From Linnemannia elongata (taxonomy: Eukaryota; Mortierellomycota; Mortierellomycetes; Mortierellales; Mortierellaceae), in assembly GCA_036320915.1 (NCBI GenBank), contig JAXBDG010000006.1, forward strand, positions 2,604,001-2,668,000: DNA of 64,000 nucleotides, given 5' to 3'. Positions 43,934-55,869 of the stretch are shown here, piece after piece. The notes under the pieces are model-generated. The model did not search any database. It worked only from the letters and a program-made list of their open reading frames with translations, and was not told the DNA's origin. Every line of letters starts with the position of its first letter. Position 1 is the first letter of the stretch. Position numbers and translations under genes: made by a program.

Positions 43934-44496
43934 TTAGGGATCAGTCATCTGGCTAACACCACTCTTGTGAATATCGTCCAAGGGTGCTGAGGACACCAAG
44001 CGGCTGTGGGTGCCTGTTTTTCAATGACATTGTTGACTACCTGAGTCAGCGAACCGACAGGCTGATTGACCTTGACCTTGACGAAATTGGGTATACCTTT
44101 TACATTCTATAAGTCTTCTGTCAAAGGGGTTGTTGACTTGGCTTCGTGCGCCCCACCACCACTACCACTACCATCATCCATCGCGCTTGGTGAAGATGGG
44201 GATGTCGACGGGTCTTGCTACTAGGGCCGGGACATCGAAGAGGACGAAACTATGACGAGGATGACGGCCAGCGCTGCTCTGATGAAAAACGCTCGATGAG
44301 CTTGTGGGGTCACTGTTTTTTTTTCTTGAAGACTTCCTTGAAGGGATGTGTGGGTGTGTTTTTTTATTTTTGTGAAAGAATAAAATGGGTTTTAGAATAA
44401 TGACCAAGAGGAGGAGGAAGATGGTCAATGTTACCACAGACATACCGCATAAGGCGGGCTTGCGGGACCTTGTGGCGTGGGTGGAGATGGGGTCAT
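43934..44496 (-). pseudogene. Probable decaying small gene, interrupted by TAG and a frame change
   Basis: On the minus strand, ATG 44496 opens a 17-codon exon (MTPSPPTPQGPASPPYA) with donor GTATGT. A phase-0 acceptor at 44217 continues with QDPSTSPSSPSAMDDGSGS and on to TAG 44109-44107. The same frame then stays open for 53 codons with protein-like sequence (NVKGIPNFVKVKVNQPVG, then SLTQVVNNVIEKQAPTAA). A shifted frame ends more naturally (SSAPLDDIHKSGVSQMTDP, stop 43936-43934). Together this looks like one conserved small protein broken by a nonsense codon and a frameshift. Unseen introns could explain part of it: a splice using the acceptor AAAAG near 44097 would skip the TAG. An alternative ATG at 44443 gives an 89-residue single-TM frame across the proposed intron. 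Family unknown. Confidence 0.4.
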
Positions 44497-44889
44497 GTTC
44501 TTGACTTTTGAAAAAAGTGGAAGGAGTTGAGTTAATGGGTGAAGAGATGGAGAGGAATTGAAAAACGAAAAGCGATGGATATAAGAAAACCAGGTCTGAC
44601 GAGCGAAAATGGGAGAAGGAGCAATCTTGAGCCTTTTCACCACAATCTGGTTCTGAGGTACATATGCCTTCTTTTTTTTTTCTTTCTGAATTGGACCCTA
44701 TTCATTGACTTGCCAAGCTTTGACATCGCTCGGTGCTGACCAAAGTGAATTCCTTTCCGTTCTCTCTCTCTCTCCCCCCCCCCCCCCCCCTGGTTACTTC
44801 GTTGTCGCACAAAGGCTGTACGATTGTGTGACACTGCGGAATAACACACAAATACGCGGTGTTAAACTTGTACGATGGGTTGATTTTGA

Positions 44890-45189
44890 ATGAGTGAAGG
44901 AATCTTTTCAAGAACACTGTATCACTCTACCCTCTTTGGTACCACCAAGAACCAAGAACGCCAGCTGTATCTTGACACGGACCCATCCCTACGCGTATTT
45001 ATCGCGCAATCTCTCCAGCATCGTTAGCTTACCAGAAAGACAACGAAAACCAAAGAAGCTCGCTGTCCCATTCAGTGTCCTAAGCACGACGCGCGCCGGC
45101 GTTTTGATTCACTTAATTTTTTTTCCCTAGTCACCATGCACCTTGACAGCAGAGACACGCTTCACATAAAGCTCAGCGCACATTCTTGA
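44890..45189 (+). pseudogene. Possible relic ORF interrupted by one TAG
   Basis: ATG 44890 opens 45 codons (includes STLFGTTKNQERQLYLD) to TAG 45025-45027. The frame then continues for 53 codons with a Cys/His cluster (RCPIQCPKHD) to TGA 45187-45189. Another frame in the same stretch is also open, so this may be chance. No family is recognised. Confidence 0.2.
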
Positions 45190-45232
45190 AATGCTCTGGC
45201 ATATTCAGTCTAACCATTTTTAGTCGAATTTC

Positions 45233-45261
45233 AAAAAGACGCGCATGGTAAGCGTCTTTTT
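45233..45261. other. Perfect 10-bp hairpin with T run
   Basis: AAAAAGACGC and GCGTCTTTTT pair perfectly around a nine-base loop. It lies about 315 bases downstream of the stop of the minus-strand exchanger gene. Function unknown; it could be chance, a 3'-end element or the trace of a mobile element. Confidence 0.35.
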
Positions 45262-45576
45262 TCTTTCAATCAACGCGTCGCTTTGCATGTTGCAATGGCT
45301 CTGGCTACTTTTGAGGATACCATATTTTTCGCTTTCGTTTTATTCAAAAAAAAGGTGGCTACTGGGTTATTTTGTTGATATTGAGCATCAATGGACCACA
45401 AGACGAGACTGACCGCTTGGGCTGGACTGGGAGGTAGAGTTTTTGGGTGAGGGTTGAAGGACTGCGTTGAAAAAAAGAGGATAAGTGGAGATGTGAAGAG
45501 AGTGAATATCAGGGAAAGGAAAAACAAGAAGAAAAAAAAAAGCAGCAACAAAAAATATAAAAAAATAACAACGGGC

Positions 45577-48500
45577 TTAGATCTCATGGATCCCGGAAGA
45601 GTTTTGAAGACCACTTGTCGAAGTCGACATGGCCCGGCGATCGAGTTCCCGCCGGACATGGCTCATACCCATCTCATCACCCAAAGTCATCGAACCCGAC
45701 TCTCCTGACGACTTTCTACTACCACTGCCGTTATTGATATACGCAGCCAGATTACTATTGCTGCCCTCCCTTGACAAGTAACTTCCTAACGTTCCTCCGC
45801 CTCCTCCTCCATTCGCAGACGCGAATCTAGAATGCCGTCCTCCAAACTGACTCGTTGCCGTCGTCACTCCTGAAGATGGCCCGCGATGGCCCCCCACTAT
45901 AGGACGCGTCCGGCTCCGATGTTGTTGCAAAGTGGGTCCCGAGAAGCGACGTCTGCTCCTATTCCATTGTCTCGACCGCGAAAAGATGGGCTTGAGGTAC
46001 CGATCATCGAACGATAAGAACCAATGCGTGTCATCCGGGTGGTTGGCAGATGCAACAGGAAGTGGCAGAATGGTGTTGTCGCGGAACCTTCCCCCTGCTG
46101 ATCCATTCGACGATCCCGATCCACCTGAACCGCCTGAATCTCCTGATCCTGCTGAACCACCGACATAGTCGTCATCCGATGGTCTCGACTGGAGCGACAG
46201 CTCTGAGTTAGAATACGACGGTTGGAGGTATAGTGCCTGGTTCTCCGCTCCGCGTCCGTACATGTCCTCAGACAGATAGATCTCCCGCTCGCGGTCATAG
46301 TCTTCGTATCCGTCCTCCTCATCGCTCTCGCCTTCAGAGTCGACACATCCAATCTTGACTCCCAAGATCGCCAACATCCTGGCAGTGGTGCCTCCAAAGA
46401 CAATGACGGATAGCACAACAACAACCAGGATAGTCGTTTTCAATGCGGCCGCCTCACTCACACCATCCAATCCTGCGGCCAATGCAAAGGCGACCGCTCC
46501 ACGAAGTCCTGCCCAGAATAACATGACCTGATGAGGACGAGAAAGGGTGTCGGATCGCTTGAGGACATAGACTGAAACCATGTTGATCAATGACGACAAG
46601 GGGAACACGGCCGAGTATCTCGAGATGCAAATGAAGATCTAGATAGACCATTTCGGAAAGGGAGCGCGAGAGCGTAATGGGGTTAGTTGGTGGTCGAAAA
46701 ATCACACGACCATTGCTCACAAAAATATAAGAATGAGCTACTAAAAACTCGCCATGAGCACATTTTTTCCGTTCATTTTTGTGACACCATACAACAGCGT
46801 CAGTGATGATGGAGACGACGACTTACAAAGGTAAACATGATGAAGAGCGGCTTGTAGTCCAGATCCGTCTCAGTGAAGAGTGTCAGCCCAAGGTAGATGA
46901 AGATAAAGTTCTCTGACAGCTGCGCAAGAACCTGGAACAAGGACTTTGTGGTCCTCTTGGATCGACTCGACATGCTTTCGTATGCATAGTGCTTCAGCGT
47001 AATACCGCAGAACAGCAACGATACAATTCCTATGTGGCGTTAGGGGTTGGCGAGGGTTAGCTCGTGTCCTATTGGTGGCTGATGATGATAATGATTTTTT
47101 TGTTGGCGAGGGCTTGGCTTTGCAAACGTGGCGCGCTGTCTGCATTTTTTTATGCCAGATCTTTCTCAACGGCTGTATTCCGGACTTTTATATGTCCAAT
47201 GGCTTGTCGTGCATCCGTTGTGCTGTCTGCCAACATGTCCTGTCTTTCCTGCGTTTACCCTGTACTCCCGCCCACAAATGCCAAGAATTCATATCTGCAT
47301 TCACATACATCCTGTCATTCCCGTTCACTTTATCCATCCTGGATCATCTCTCTCTATCAAGACTGATACGTACCAGAAAGGTGGACACTGTTGGAGAAAA
47401 AGTAGGAAGCATATGCCATGAGGGCGATGAGACACGACTCCAGTCCAGGGTAGAGATGAATGTTGGTCCTCTTGAGCGCCAAGGCTGCAATCAGGCCAAT
47501 AATGGCTCCGATGGTCAATGAGACAAAGAACACAAAAAAGAAAGTCGACACTCCGTGTAGCACGTTTCCCAGATGAAATTCCTGTCCTCTGTACTTCTTC
47601 AGCGTCCTATCAAGTAAATGGGGGGTTACAGATAAGGCGCGTGTTAGTGACCTCATGCATCCAAGTATCCTACACAGCATCGCCCATCCCGTTGTGTTTG
47701 TCCTTTTTTCAATGCGAGTCGATAAAATGAGCATGGGATCCGCCCCTTGATTCCATGCATAATTCTCCTAGTCTCCAGTTACCAACACACAATCATTGTT
47801 TCCTGTCCCTTTCCCCCTTATCCTGCCTACTTCCACTTCCATAATAAAGATTCTCACTTACTCAAACATGACGATGGAGACGGCGTCGTTCAGGATACTC
47901 TCTCCAAAGATGACCGAGTACAACTTGGGGTCAACCTTGAGCTGGTTAAAGATCGCAAGGATCGTCACCGGATCTGTCGCCGACAAGACAGATCCAAAGA
48001 TCATCGAATCCAAAAAGCTCAGCTGCAACGATTCTAATCCTGTAAGCGATAGCAAGTACACCAGGATTCTATTTGAGGGATTTGTTGGCAAAGGGCGTAA
48101 GGGCACAGAGGTGTTAGTGGTGCTAGTCAGTAATTTCGTTGGCATGACGAATTGGTCTTGGGTGTTTGTTTCTTTTCTTCGTCTTGGCACAGCCCTTCCT
48201 GAACGAACACAAGGAATCGCACACAAACAAAGAAGACTGAAGATAGAAACAAAATATGGGCTGCCTACCACCACCTCGCAAACAAAATAAAAAGACAGAG
48301 AACTTACCCAACAACAAGAGCAGAGATAAACGTCCCCACAAACGCAAACGTCAGAATACTGCCAAGGTTCCGAAAGAACCTCGCCTGTTTCATCTCATAC
48401 CCAGAGTTCAGAATGATGGGCGGCAACAATAGGTTGAAAAAATAAGTGTGCTTGAACGTCACCATGTCCTGAACCATTCTTCCCGGGGCCACACGGATAA

Positions 48501-48678
48501 TGAAGCCGACTAGCATGCCGGTCATGATGGAGATGACAGTCTCGTGGATGGCGGTGATCTTGCGGACTTGGAGGTAGTAGGATGTCCACATGGCTCCGAT
48601 CAGCAGGACGGTGAGGATAAGGAGCGCCCAGGATGAGTACAACTCTTCCACCTCTGCGGGCGGTGCGTTTTCGTCCAT
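45577..48678 (-). CDS. Endosomal/vacuolar Na+(K+)/H+ exchanger, NHX1/NHE6 type
   Basis: Five exons on the minus strand: 48678-48308, 48068-47862, 47606-47374, 47029-46827 and 46638-45577, giving 691 aa. Residues 15-440 form the multi-pass CPA1 exchanger core: [18 protein letters not shown] (79-96, the amiloride-binding region), SATDPVT (153-159), [12 protein letters not shown] (178-189, with the ion-coordinating Asp) and [11 protein letters not shown] (383-393). The C-terminal 250 residues are acidic and then Ser/Gly/Arg-rich, cytosolic and probably disordered. Known: NHX1/NHE6-9 exchangers raise luminal pH of late endosomes, Golgi or vacuole and affect trafficking and salt tolerance. The short pre-core N-terminus without a cleavable signal fits the intracellular type rather than plasma-membrane Nha1. 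The closest paralogue cannot be chosen by eye. Confidence 0.95.
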
Positions 48679-49741
48679 GGTGGTCTCTTTCTTAGGGGAG
48701 AGAGTGGGCAGAGGGTGTCCTTTTATGTTGTGTGGTGCGAGTGTGTCTGGTGTATAATCAGAAGTAGGTCGTGAAGTATGAGAGGGTGTATGTATATATG
48801 TATGTGGTGTCGTCGTTGTTGTGTTCAGGGTTCAGGGCTGTAGTTGCTGATGGGTATATGAGCTAAGCTATGCTCTAGGAATGTGTATGTGTCCTGTGCC
48901 AGAGAGTCCTGCGTCCTGACGGTAATAAAGATGGTGATGGTAGTAATAGTAACAAAAGGGGATGATGATGGAAGAGTGAAGAGAATAAAAGAAAAAAGAA
49001 GAAATGCAAAGAACTAAAGAAGGTAGTTAAGCCAATAAAGCCAACTAACCACTCAAAGGAGAGACTTGATAAACAGACATGTACTAAAAACACCCTCAAG
49101 GCCAAGGACCTGTTCACGTATTTGTTCTAACCTTCCCAGTCCCTCTCGTACACTACCTTTTGCGTTCTATTCTAATGAACCCCTTTACTCCATTGAAAGG
49201 CAGTGAAAGAGTGGTCTGTTGCCCAAAGTTGTTAATTGCTTCAAATCGACGACAACATAAATTATTCGTGGTCCCTTTTGAGGTTGGAGGTGAGACAGAC
49301 AAAAAGCCATTAATAACGGTGCCTGGGATCAATCCTATCAATACACAGAGAGTAAAGATAAGGATCAACGACCTTCCTTCTTGCTCACCACAGCCATCTT
49401 TGTAAGGGTAATAGAGAGAATATACCCTTTCTTCTTGTCAACAAACACCATGTTACCTCTTGCATCATCCTTTGTCCATACCTATGCAAGTAAAACCATA
49501 GTAAAAAACGGGGTGCGATTCTTGGATTTTTTATTTTTGGATCCGTCAAAAAAAGAAAAAGAAAAGAACAAAATGGTCTTTTACCGACGATTGCGCTTTT
49601 ACATCTTGTACCCTGCACCCTGTACACTCTTAGCCGTCCACCCTAACCTATGCGCACCCACATCCTCCCTCCCCTGCAAGCCTCCTCCTCCGCCACACTC
49701 GTTAGCTCACCACAGCTGAAACCACCACCATCAAACTAACT
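48679..49741. other. Intergenic between exchanger and Seb1-like gene
   Basis: Upstream region of the exchanger and 3' region of the Seb1-like gene, both minus strand. No gene is supported. Confidence 0.6.
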
Positions 49742-52700
49742 TTACTCCCAGCGCGATTTCTTGTTGCGTCGAGTCTCATCGCTCTGTCCTGTAACTCCTC
49801 CACCCGGTGCCCCTGTTGGTGCTCCTCCTCCTCCACCAAAGTCTCGCTTGATAGTCGATGCTCCAGCTGCCGATGCCTGGGGTCGGTGCGGAAGTGGATG
49901 CACCCTAGGTTGCGGTGTCGGTGGTAACTGGTGCTGAATTTGATGTTGATGCTGGGAAGGACCATTGGAACCCATGGGTACCTGAGGAGGTAGTGGTAGG
50001 CTATGAATACCACCACGACCACGACCACGCCCAACTCCAAAATCATCATGATCCATATCTCCGCCTCTACCACGTCCTCTTCCACGTCCACGACCACCAC
50101 TTCCAATACCACCTGCATGATGTCCACCACCACCGCCGCCACCAACCCCACTACCACCCAAGCCACCCCGTCTCGGCAACGCCTCGCGTCCATCCCTCCC
50201 AACAGGTTCGATATTGGGCTCCATGACCGAGACACCGCCACGAATAGCCTCCCCAGGTCCAAACCCACCCACAACACTATTCGCCAACCACCTCCTGTCA
50301 GTATCCGTCAACCTCTCGAGTGGGATCACACCAGTACCTGAGGTATAATCAAAACAATCCCTCGGTCCGAACCCACAACCCCAATTGACCTTCATGACAT
50401 CGCCTTGGACAAGTGTGCCCCCGAGTTCAGATTTACATCGTTCTGCGTCTGCTCGATCGGTCATCTTGATAAACGCGTTGAACTTTGCTTGGTTGATCAT
50501 CAAAGTAGCGATCTTGCCCATTGGTGAGAAAATCCCTTCCAGCTCTTGTTCTGAGATCGAAGGGATGAACGATCCTCCTACCCATAGTGTCCTGCTTATC
50601 ACTAATGCCAATTAAAAGGAGAAGAATAAACAAAAGAAACGGTTTAGCATACATGAAAGAAAACAATGGAAAGAATAACTTTGGACCATTTAAAAAGAAA
50701 AACATAAAGGTTACCTCGAATCTGGTCGGGACCAATAGAGGGATCATCCTTGACACCATAGCCCTGTCCTTGGCCATGTCCGAGTCCAGCCGGGGAACCA
50801 TTAGGACCAAGATGGTGATGGCTGTTGCTGCCCTTCTCCTCCATACCACCACGACGAGGAAGTGGATATCCGTCTGGACCGCCATTCATTCCTCCTCCTC
50901 CCTGTCCTCGATTCTCACCTCTTGTTCCTGCCCCTGTTTGTTGTTGGTGTGGCAGTGACCCTCCCTCCTTCTGATGAATTCCATTCATAAACGAAGCCAG
51001 TTGAGCCATCGCATGTCCATCCAATCCTCCCGCCGCATTAGGACCAGACTTGTTCCCCCCTCCCATGCCACTGTTAGCTCCGACATCTCCTTGACCGGCG
51101 TTCCTCATCAGCATCGCTGCTCCCTGACCATCCAGCAATGAGCCCAAGTGCAATGGCGGCGTAGGACCCTGGAGGAGTGGCTGTGCTTGTTGTTGATACA
51201 AAGGCTGTGCTGTTCCGCCCAGTGGCTGTGCGCCGCCCAGACGAGGGTTCGTCCTGGGATCCATTGGCATCGACTGTTGTTGTTGCTGTTGTGGCTGCAC
51301 CCGTGGGTCGATGGGTGCAGCACGAGGGTCTCGCGGCATCATCCCTCCTGGAATACCACCTGAGGCTGTTCCAATAAATGTACCACCAAGGAACCCAGGA
51401 GGCAACAAAGACATGCCCCCTCCTCCTCCTGTCCTAGGATCAATGACAGCTGACATGACAGACGATGCTCCCGCAGTTGCTGTTGTTGTTGAGGACGGTG
51501 GTGCAGTACTGCTGGAAACCACGGTATTATTATTTGGTGCAAAACCAAGGTTCTGCTGCTGATTGCTATTCGATAATATCCCTTGAAGTTGCTGCAGTAC
51601 CGGAGGCAGCAAAGAGGTTCCTTGGGCGGTAGCTCCATAGTCCGGCATAAGCATGGGAGCGACGGGTGTTGCTCCTGCTGCACTTGGGTACCCTGGGTAC
51701 GCTGGGTAGTGGTGTCCTGGTACCGAAGGCATGGCGGAAACCGGTGCGGGGGCAGGGGCGGGGACTCCTACTCCTGCAGCAGCCGCCTTGACTTGGGAAA
51801 CGGTCGCCAGGAGGGTTTGAAGCGCAAGGGCGGACGATGGATCCGAAATGCCTGAAAGTAGTGGGTTCACCGGTGTATTGGTTGATGACGATGTAGTGTA
51901 AGTATTCTCCACTGGGTAATATGTGGCTCCGGTGTTGGTCGGTGGTGTCGAGGGATTGGAGGTGTTCGAGGAGACTGCCGATGCAGCTGGAGAATTGGAT
52001 GCGGCGAGGGATGCGGCCAGGGATGAGATGAACGACGCTGCCTTGTCCGCCGATGACTCATCCTTTACTATTGCTAGAAAAAAAAGACATACAATTGATA
52101 TAGTTGCGGTACCATCGTTAGCGAGTTGATTCTCTTTGCTAGCAAGCAACTATCCATACAGGCCAAAGAAAACATCACACAGTGCTCATGCACCAATATA
52201 AAAAAAGTACCTGTTTCAGCCTCTGCCGCTGCTACTGCTGCTGTTGCCTCTTGTTCCGCTGCTGCCGCTGCTGCTCTCGAGATCTCGGTTTCCAGGAGCG
52301 GAAAGTACTTCTTCTTGATGCTCTCCGTCGTCTTGACCGCAAACGTTCCTGAACGCTCCCAAATTTCCACGACGCGCTTCACTTTTTCCTACAAAGTTCA
52401 AACGATTTATTGTTGTGTGTTGGAGGGAAGAGCATAACACATTCCGCAGCGGTATGGAAGGGAAGGGGTAAAGGAGGGAGGAGAAAATATTCAAAGCAAA
52501 AAGAGTAAGCAAACATGTTCCAAAGCAAACAACTTTCAATTGGACAAATATAAAGATGGACCGGCGATTGTATGCGTGTATAGGGGTTTTATGTGTGAAA
52601 AGGCCTTTATTGCTCCTGAAGCTGAGTGAAAGAGGATGGTGCTATAAACGCAGCCATCGTGTCGTTTACGCTCCATGGTTCGTTGCTTTCGCTGCCGTGT

Positions 52701-53599
52701 GATATGTCGATTGTATTGAAAGTGGTGGCTCGTAATCCAATGTTACTTCCATGTCCAGCGGTCCCATTTTTTGTTAGCCCTGCCATGCTGAACATTCATA
52801 TCAACACCGTCTGTGATAGAATCCTTGCCGAGGAGGAAAACAAAGCTTATAGTATTGCATCCTGTCGTTACGACGCCGCATTGTTCCAATACTCCTTAGA
52901 TTTTACGGTAGCCCCACAGTCCATGCGTGCGTAAATTTCTTCCTGCTTCCCATGGCTCTAATCCCTTGTGAAGTTGGATGTGACCCGGCAGTTTCTTTTT
53001 TTTTCATACCTTTTCCTTGTCCTCCACGACCTTGGTGAACTCAACAAAGAGGGCCTCGATATTCCTCTCGAACCGTGCAACATACTCGGAGCCCGTAAAC
53101 GTTCCTCCTCCTGAAGAGCCCAGCTTTGTCTTGGCCGACTGCGACGTCCGACAAATCGAATCCAGTACATATAGTCCTGTCAACTTGTATTCTGGCACAC
53201 AGCGTGTAATGAATTTTTCCAGACAGTACACGATGTTTTTGTAGTACTATTGAACAGAAAGAGCGCAACAAAGAGGTTTTTAGTTGAAGGCTTTGTTGGC
53301 AGACGCTCCATAGCTTGTGAGCCGTGTGGTTGACAGGTGGAAAGAGAGGAACGGGGTGCAGCAGTGTGTGTCCCCAAGAATACAAACATAGGCCGGGGGC
53401 GCTACCGACAAGCAATTGAACCACAGAAAACAATCCACTGACGTACTTTGGCAGCCTTGAAGGCCATTTTGGTGAGCCTGTCGATTTTGGAGGCAGAGGC
53501 GGTGCGGGAGTGGTCAAAGAGACCGTGGAGCTCCTTCTCGAACTCTTTGACATCAGGTGGCGGGTCTTTGCTTGTCCCGCTCTCCTTGTTCGCCGACAT
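49742..53599 (-). CDS. Seb1/Nrd1/SCAF-type RNA polymerase II CTD-interacting, RNA-binding termination factor
   Basis: Five exons on the minus strand: 53599-53447, 53246-53010, 52388-52211, 52073-50715 and 50601-49742, giving 928 aa. Residues about 12-150 are a CTD-interacting domain (FEKELHGLFDH, then GLYVLDSICRTS, KRVVEIWERSG). An Ala/Glu-rich helix and a long Gly/Pro/Gln/Ser-rich disordered region follow. The RRM starts near residue 643 (RTLWVGGSFIPS as RNP2-like, FNAFIKM as RNP1-like), and the family signature WGCGFGPRDCFDY ... LTDTDRRWL continues it. An RGG-type tail (GRGRGRGRGRGG) and a basic end KKSRWE close the protein. Known: Seb1/Nrd1 binds Ser-phosphorylated CTD and nascent RNA to direct 3'-end formation. 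With no Nab3 partner visible I prefer Seb1/SCAF-like. It is divergent from NC2-beta. Confidence 0.93.
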
Positions 53600-54031
53600 G
53601 CTTGTTGGTGTGTAGTTACTGGTTGTATTCGGTTTGGGGAAGGAATGTATGTGTTGGTTGTGTTGTTCCTTTTGAGTTGTACTTGTTCGAGCTGAGTTGG
53701 GTTCGATGATCTTGTCCTGTTTCCTGTGGAAGAAAGATGGTTGTAGGATTAATAGGACAAGATGCAAGATGAAGGTGAAAAAGAGAGTGGCGAGCGAGAT
53801 ATGGAGCTTACGGGGCAGCTGACAGTGGCAACAACATCCTTTTCTGCAGCGGTAGCTAAAAAGCAGTCGCTACTCTTCTTTCAAACACAACTTGACCTGC
53901 TTGCCCTGCACTCTACTCTACTCCGCCCTCGCCTCAGTTCTCCTCCCCACTCCAACCTTTCTCCTCTCAACAACCCACAAACACAACGCAAGCAAGCAGG
54001 ACAAGACGCACCACAGCGCAACACAATAACC
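53600..54031. promoter_or_regulatory. Shared divergent promoter, Seb1-like / NC2-beta
   Basis: The two start codons are head-to-head and 432 bases apart, so the promoters must overlap or adjoin. No clear TATA box is seen. Both products act on RNA polymerase II. Confidence 0.6.
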
Positions 54032-54695
54032 ATGAGTGACAACGAACGCGGAGGACCCGAGGACGACCTGTCGCTTCCCAAAGGCACGCACACCCTTCTT
54101 TTTCTTTTTCCTTCATTGCCTACAGGATACTATCAGCCAACAAACAACGATGAACAAACACAGTCGAACAAACAAAACATCCAGCTAACCGCCACCCGTA
54201 CTTTCTCCAACACTTACTCTTTCCACAATAGCTACGGTCCAAAAGCTCATCAACGAAATGATGCCCGACGACATTGCCTGTGCAAAGGACACACGCGACC
54301 TCTTGATCGACTGCTGCGTCGGTAATCACAAAACCCTTTTGTACTCTCTCACTCCCTCCAACAAGCAAGACACAACCACAACTGCAACAAATCCTACTTT
54401 CATTCCCCTATATCCTTGACACCATCATATCCACGAACACATTGGATTACGCCCCCCCCCCCCCCCCCCCCAACATGAGTTTTTGTCTTCTAACTACCTT
54501 TTTTTCATTTAATATCGATACAATAGAGTTCATTCATCTATTGGCTTCAGAGGCCAACGAGATCTGCGAAAAGGAAACCAAGAAGACCATCGCAGCAGAA
54601 CATGTTATCACCGCCCTCAAGGTACTTTTCAACCGACCCACTTTTCAACCGACCCCACTCACTTAACAACAACAATAACGACGACGACGACGACG

Positions 54696-54747
<52 letters not shown>

Positions 54748-55343
54748 GATACGACATTTCAGGATTATTATGTACACCAACCATGTGCGATTCAGAAGCC
54801 ATTTGGAATGCATAACTAACGATCTATCTATCTTGTTTTTTTTTCATTCTATAGGCATTGGGATTTGACGCATATCTGCCAGAAGTTGAAGTCGTCCTCC
54901 AGGATCACAAAACACAGCAAAAAGTCAAGGTAAGGATATATTGGACACACACTCGCCGATTGTATCGCAAGTGGGATCCTTTTACGCATGGAAGCATTGT
55001 TCAGCGCAGAGAGAAAAAGAGAACAGAAGAGAGGAAGAGAATCTGGACAGATGATAGTGAATGGCGATTCAACGACAAACCTTATGATAGAGACTGAACT
55101 TATCCCATGACCATTTTACTAACAACAACCACTACTTTTCTTTAATTATTTACTCACCCAATTATACCGCCTGTGGAACAAATCTATTCTTTTCGACCAA
55201 CAAACCATCACCAAACCTAACAGGACAAGGACAAGAAATCAGGAAGACTCGAGAACTCAGGCAGGTCCGAGGAAGAACTCCTCTCAGAACAGCTCCGTCT
55301 CCTCGCCGAAGCCAAGGAACGTTTCCGGACTCAGCAGCAATAA
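54032..55343 (+). CDS. Negative cofactor 2 beta subunit (NC2-beta, Dr1), histone-fold repressor of TBP
   Basis: Five exons: 54032-54083, 54232-54321, 54527-54621, 54855-54929 and 55224-55343, giving 143 aa (yeast Ncb2 146). The start is MSDNERGGPEDDLSLPK. The histone fold spans about residues 14-90: KATVQKLINEMMPDDI, CAKDTRDLLIDCCVEFIHLL, SEANEICEKETKKTIAAEHV, ALGFDAYLPEVE. A charged C-terminal helix follows (SEEELLSEQLRLLAEAKERF) and the protein ends QQQ. Known: NC2-beta pairs with NC2-alpha, clamps TBP on DNA and blocks TFIIA/TFIIB entry. Intron 1 needs a GC donor. Intron 4 is also worth noting only as a plain GT-AG intron; the trinucleotide repeat lies in intron 3. Confidence 0.96.
54084..54231 (+). 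other. GC-AG intron in NC2-beta
   Basis: The donor is CCCAAAG|GCACGC and the acceptor CAATAG|CTACGG. Joining G to CT gives Ala, so SLPK-ATVQKLI reads through as in the family. The only earlier GT (in CCTGTCG) gives the wrong frame. Confidence 0.85.
54665..54748. repeat. Trinucleotide microsatellite (AAC)n(GAC)n(AAC)n
   Basis: About 28 triplets with a central GAC block lie in the third intron of NC2-beta (54622-54854), starting some 44 bases after its donor. Confidence 0.9.
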
Positions 55344-55869
55344 ATAAACAACAACATTGCCCGCGCCCACGCATTTTTTTTTCTCTCGCACAACGCCACT
55401 CGTCTTCCTCTTTTTCGCCCATTTTTTCTTGTACCACACATCAACTCCCATTCTATCGCCACACATTAATTCCTTTAGCAGCTTTATTTTTCTCTCAATA
55501 CACAACATTTTTTGTTCTTCCAAACATGACTTCTGAAAGGGCGGTAAAGAAAACGATATGAAGGTCAAAGGAGGATGTGAACATTTTTTATTAGGTGTAT
55601 TTTTGGAAAATAAGGTAATAGAAAGAAAAAGGGAAGCAAAAAAACTTTTGTGCTGGTTCTGTTGAGCGAATAAGCAAAGGGGTGTTATAGCTGTTCCAAC
55701 AATGCCTCAACAGAGATCCAACAGTGTGTGTTTTTACAAAAGCAAAATAATAATAGAGAAAAGGTAAGCGAATAAAAAACGAGGGGGGGGGGGAAGAGAA
55801 TGTTCACACCGGTATAAAGGTAATTAGCAAAAGTGCGCAAAAAAAAAAAAAATTAAAAAATTAAAGGGA
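55344..55869. other. Intergenic between convergent NC2-beta and Crz1-like genes
   Basis: The 3' regions of both genes meet here. AT-rich, with a G run near 55782-55792 and an A run near 55839-55852. No gene is supported. Confidence 0.6.
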
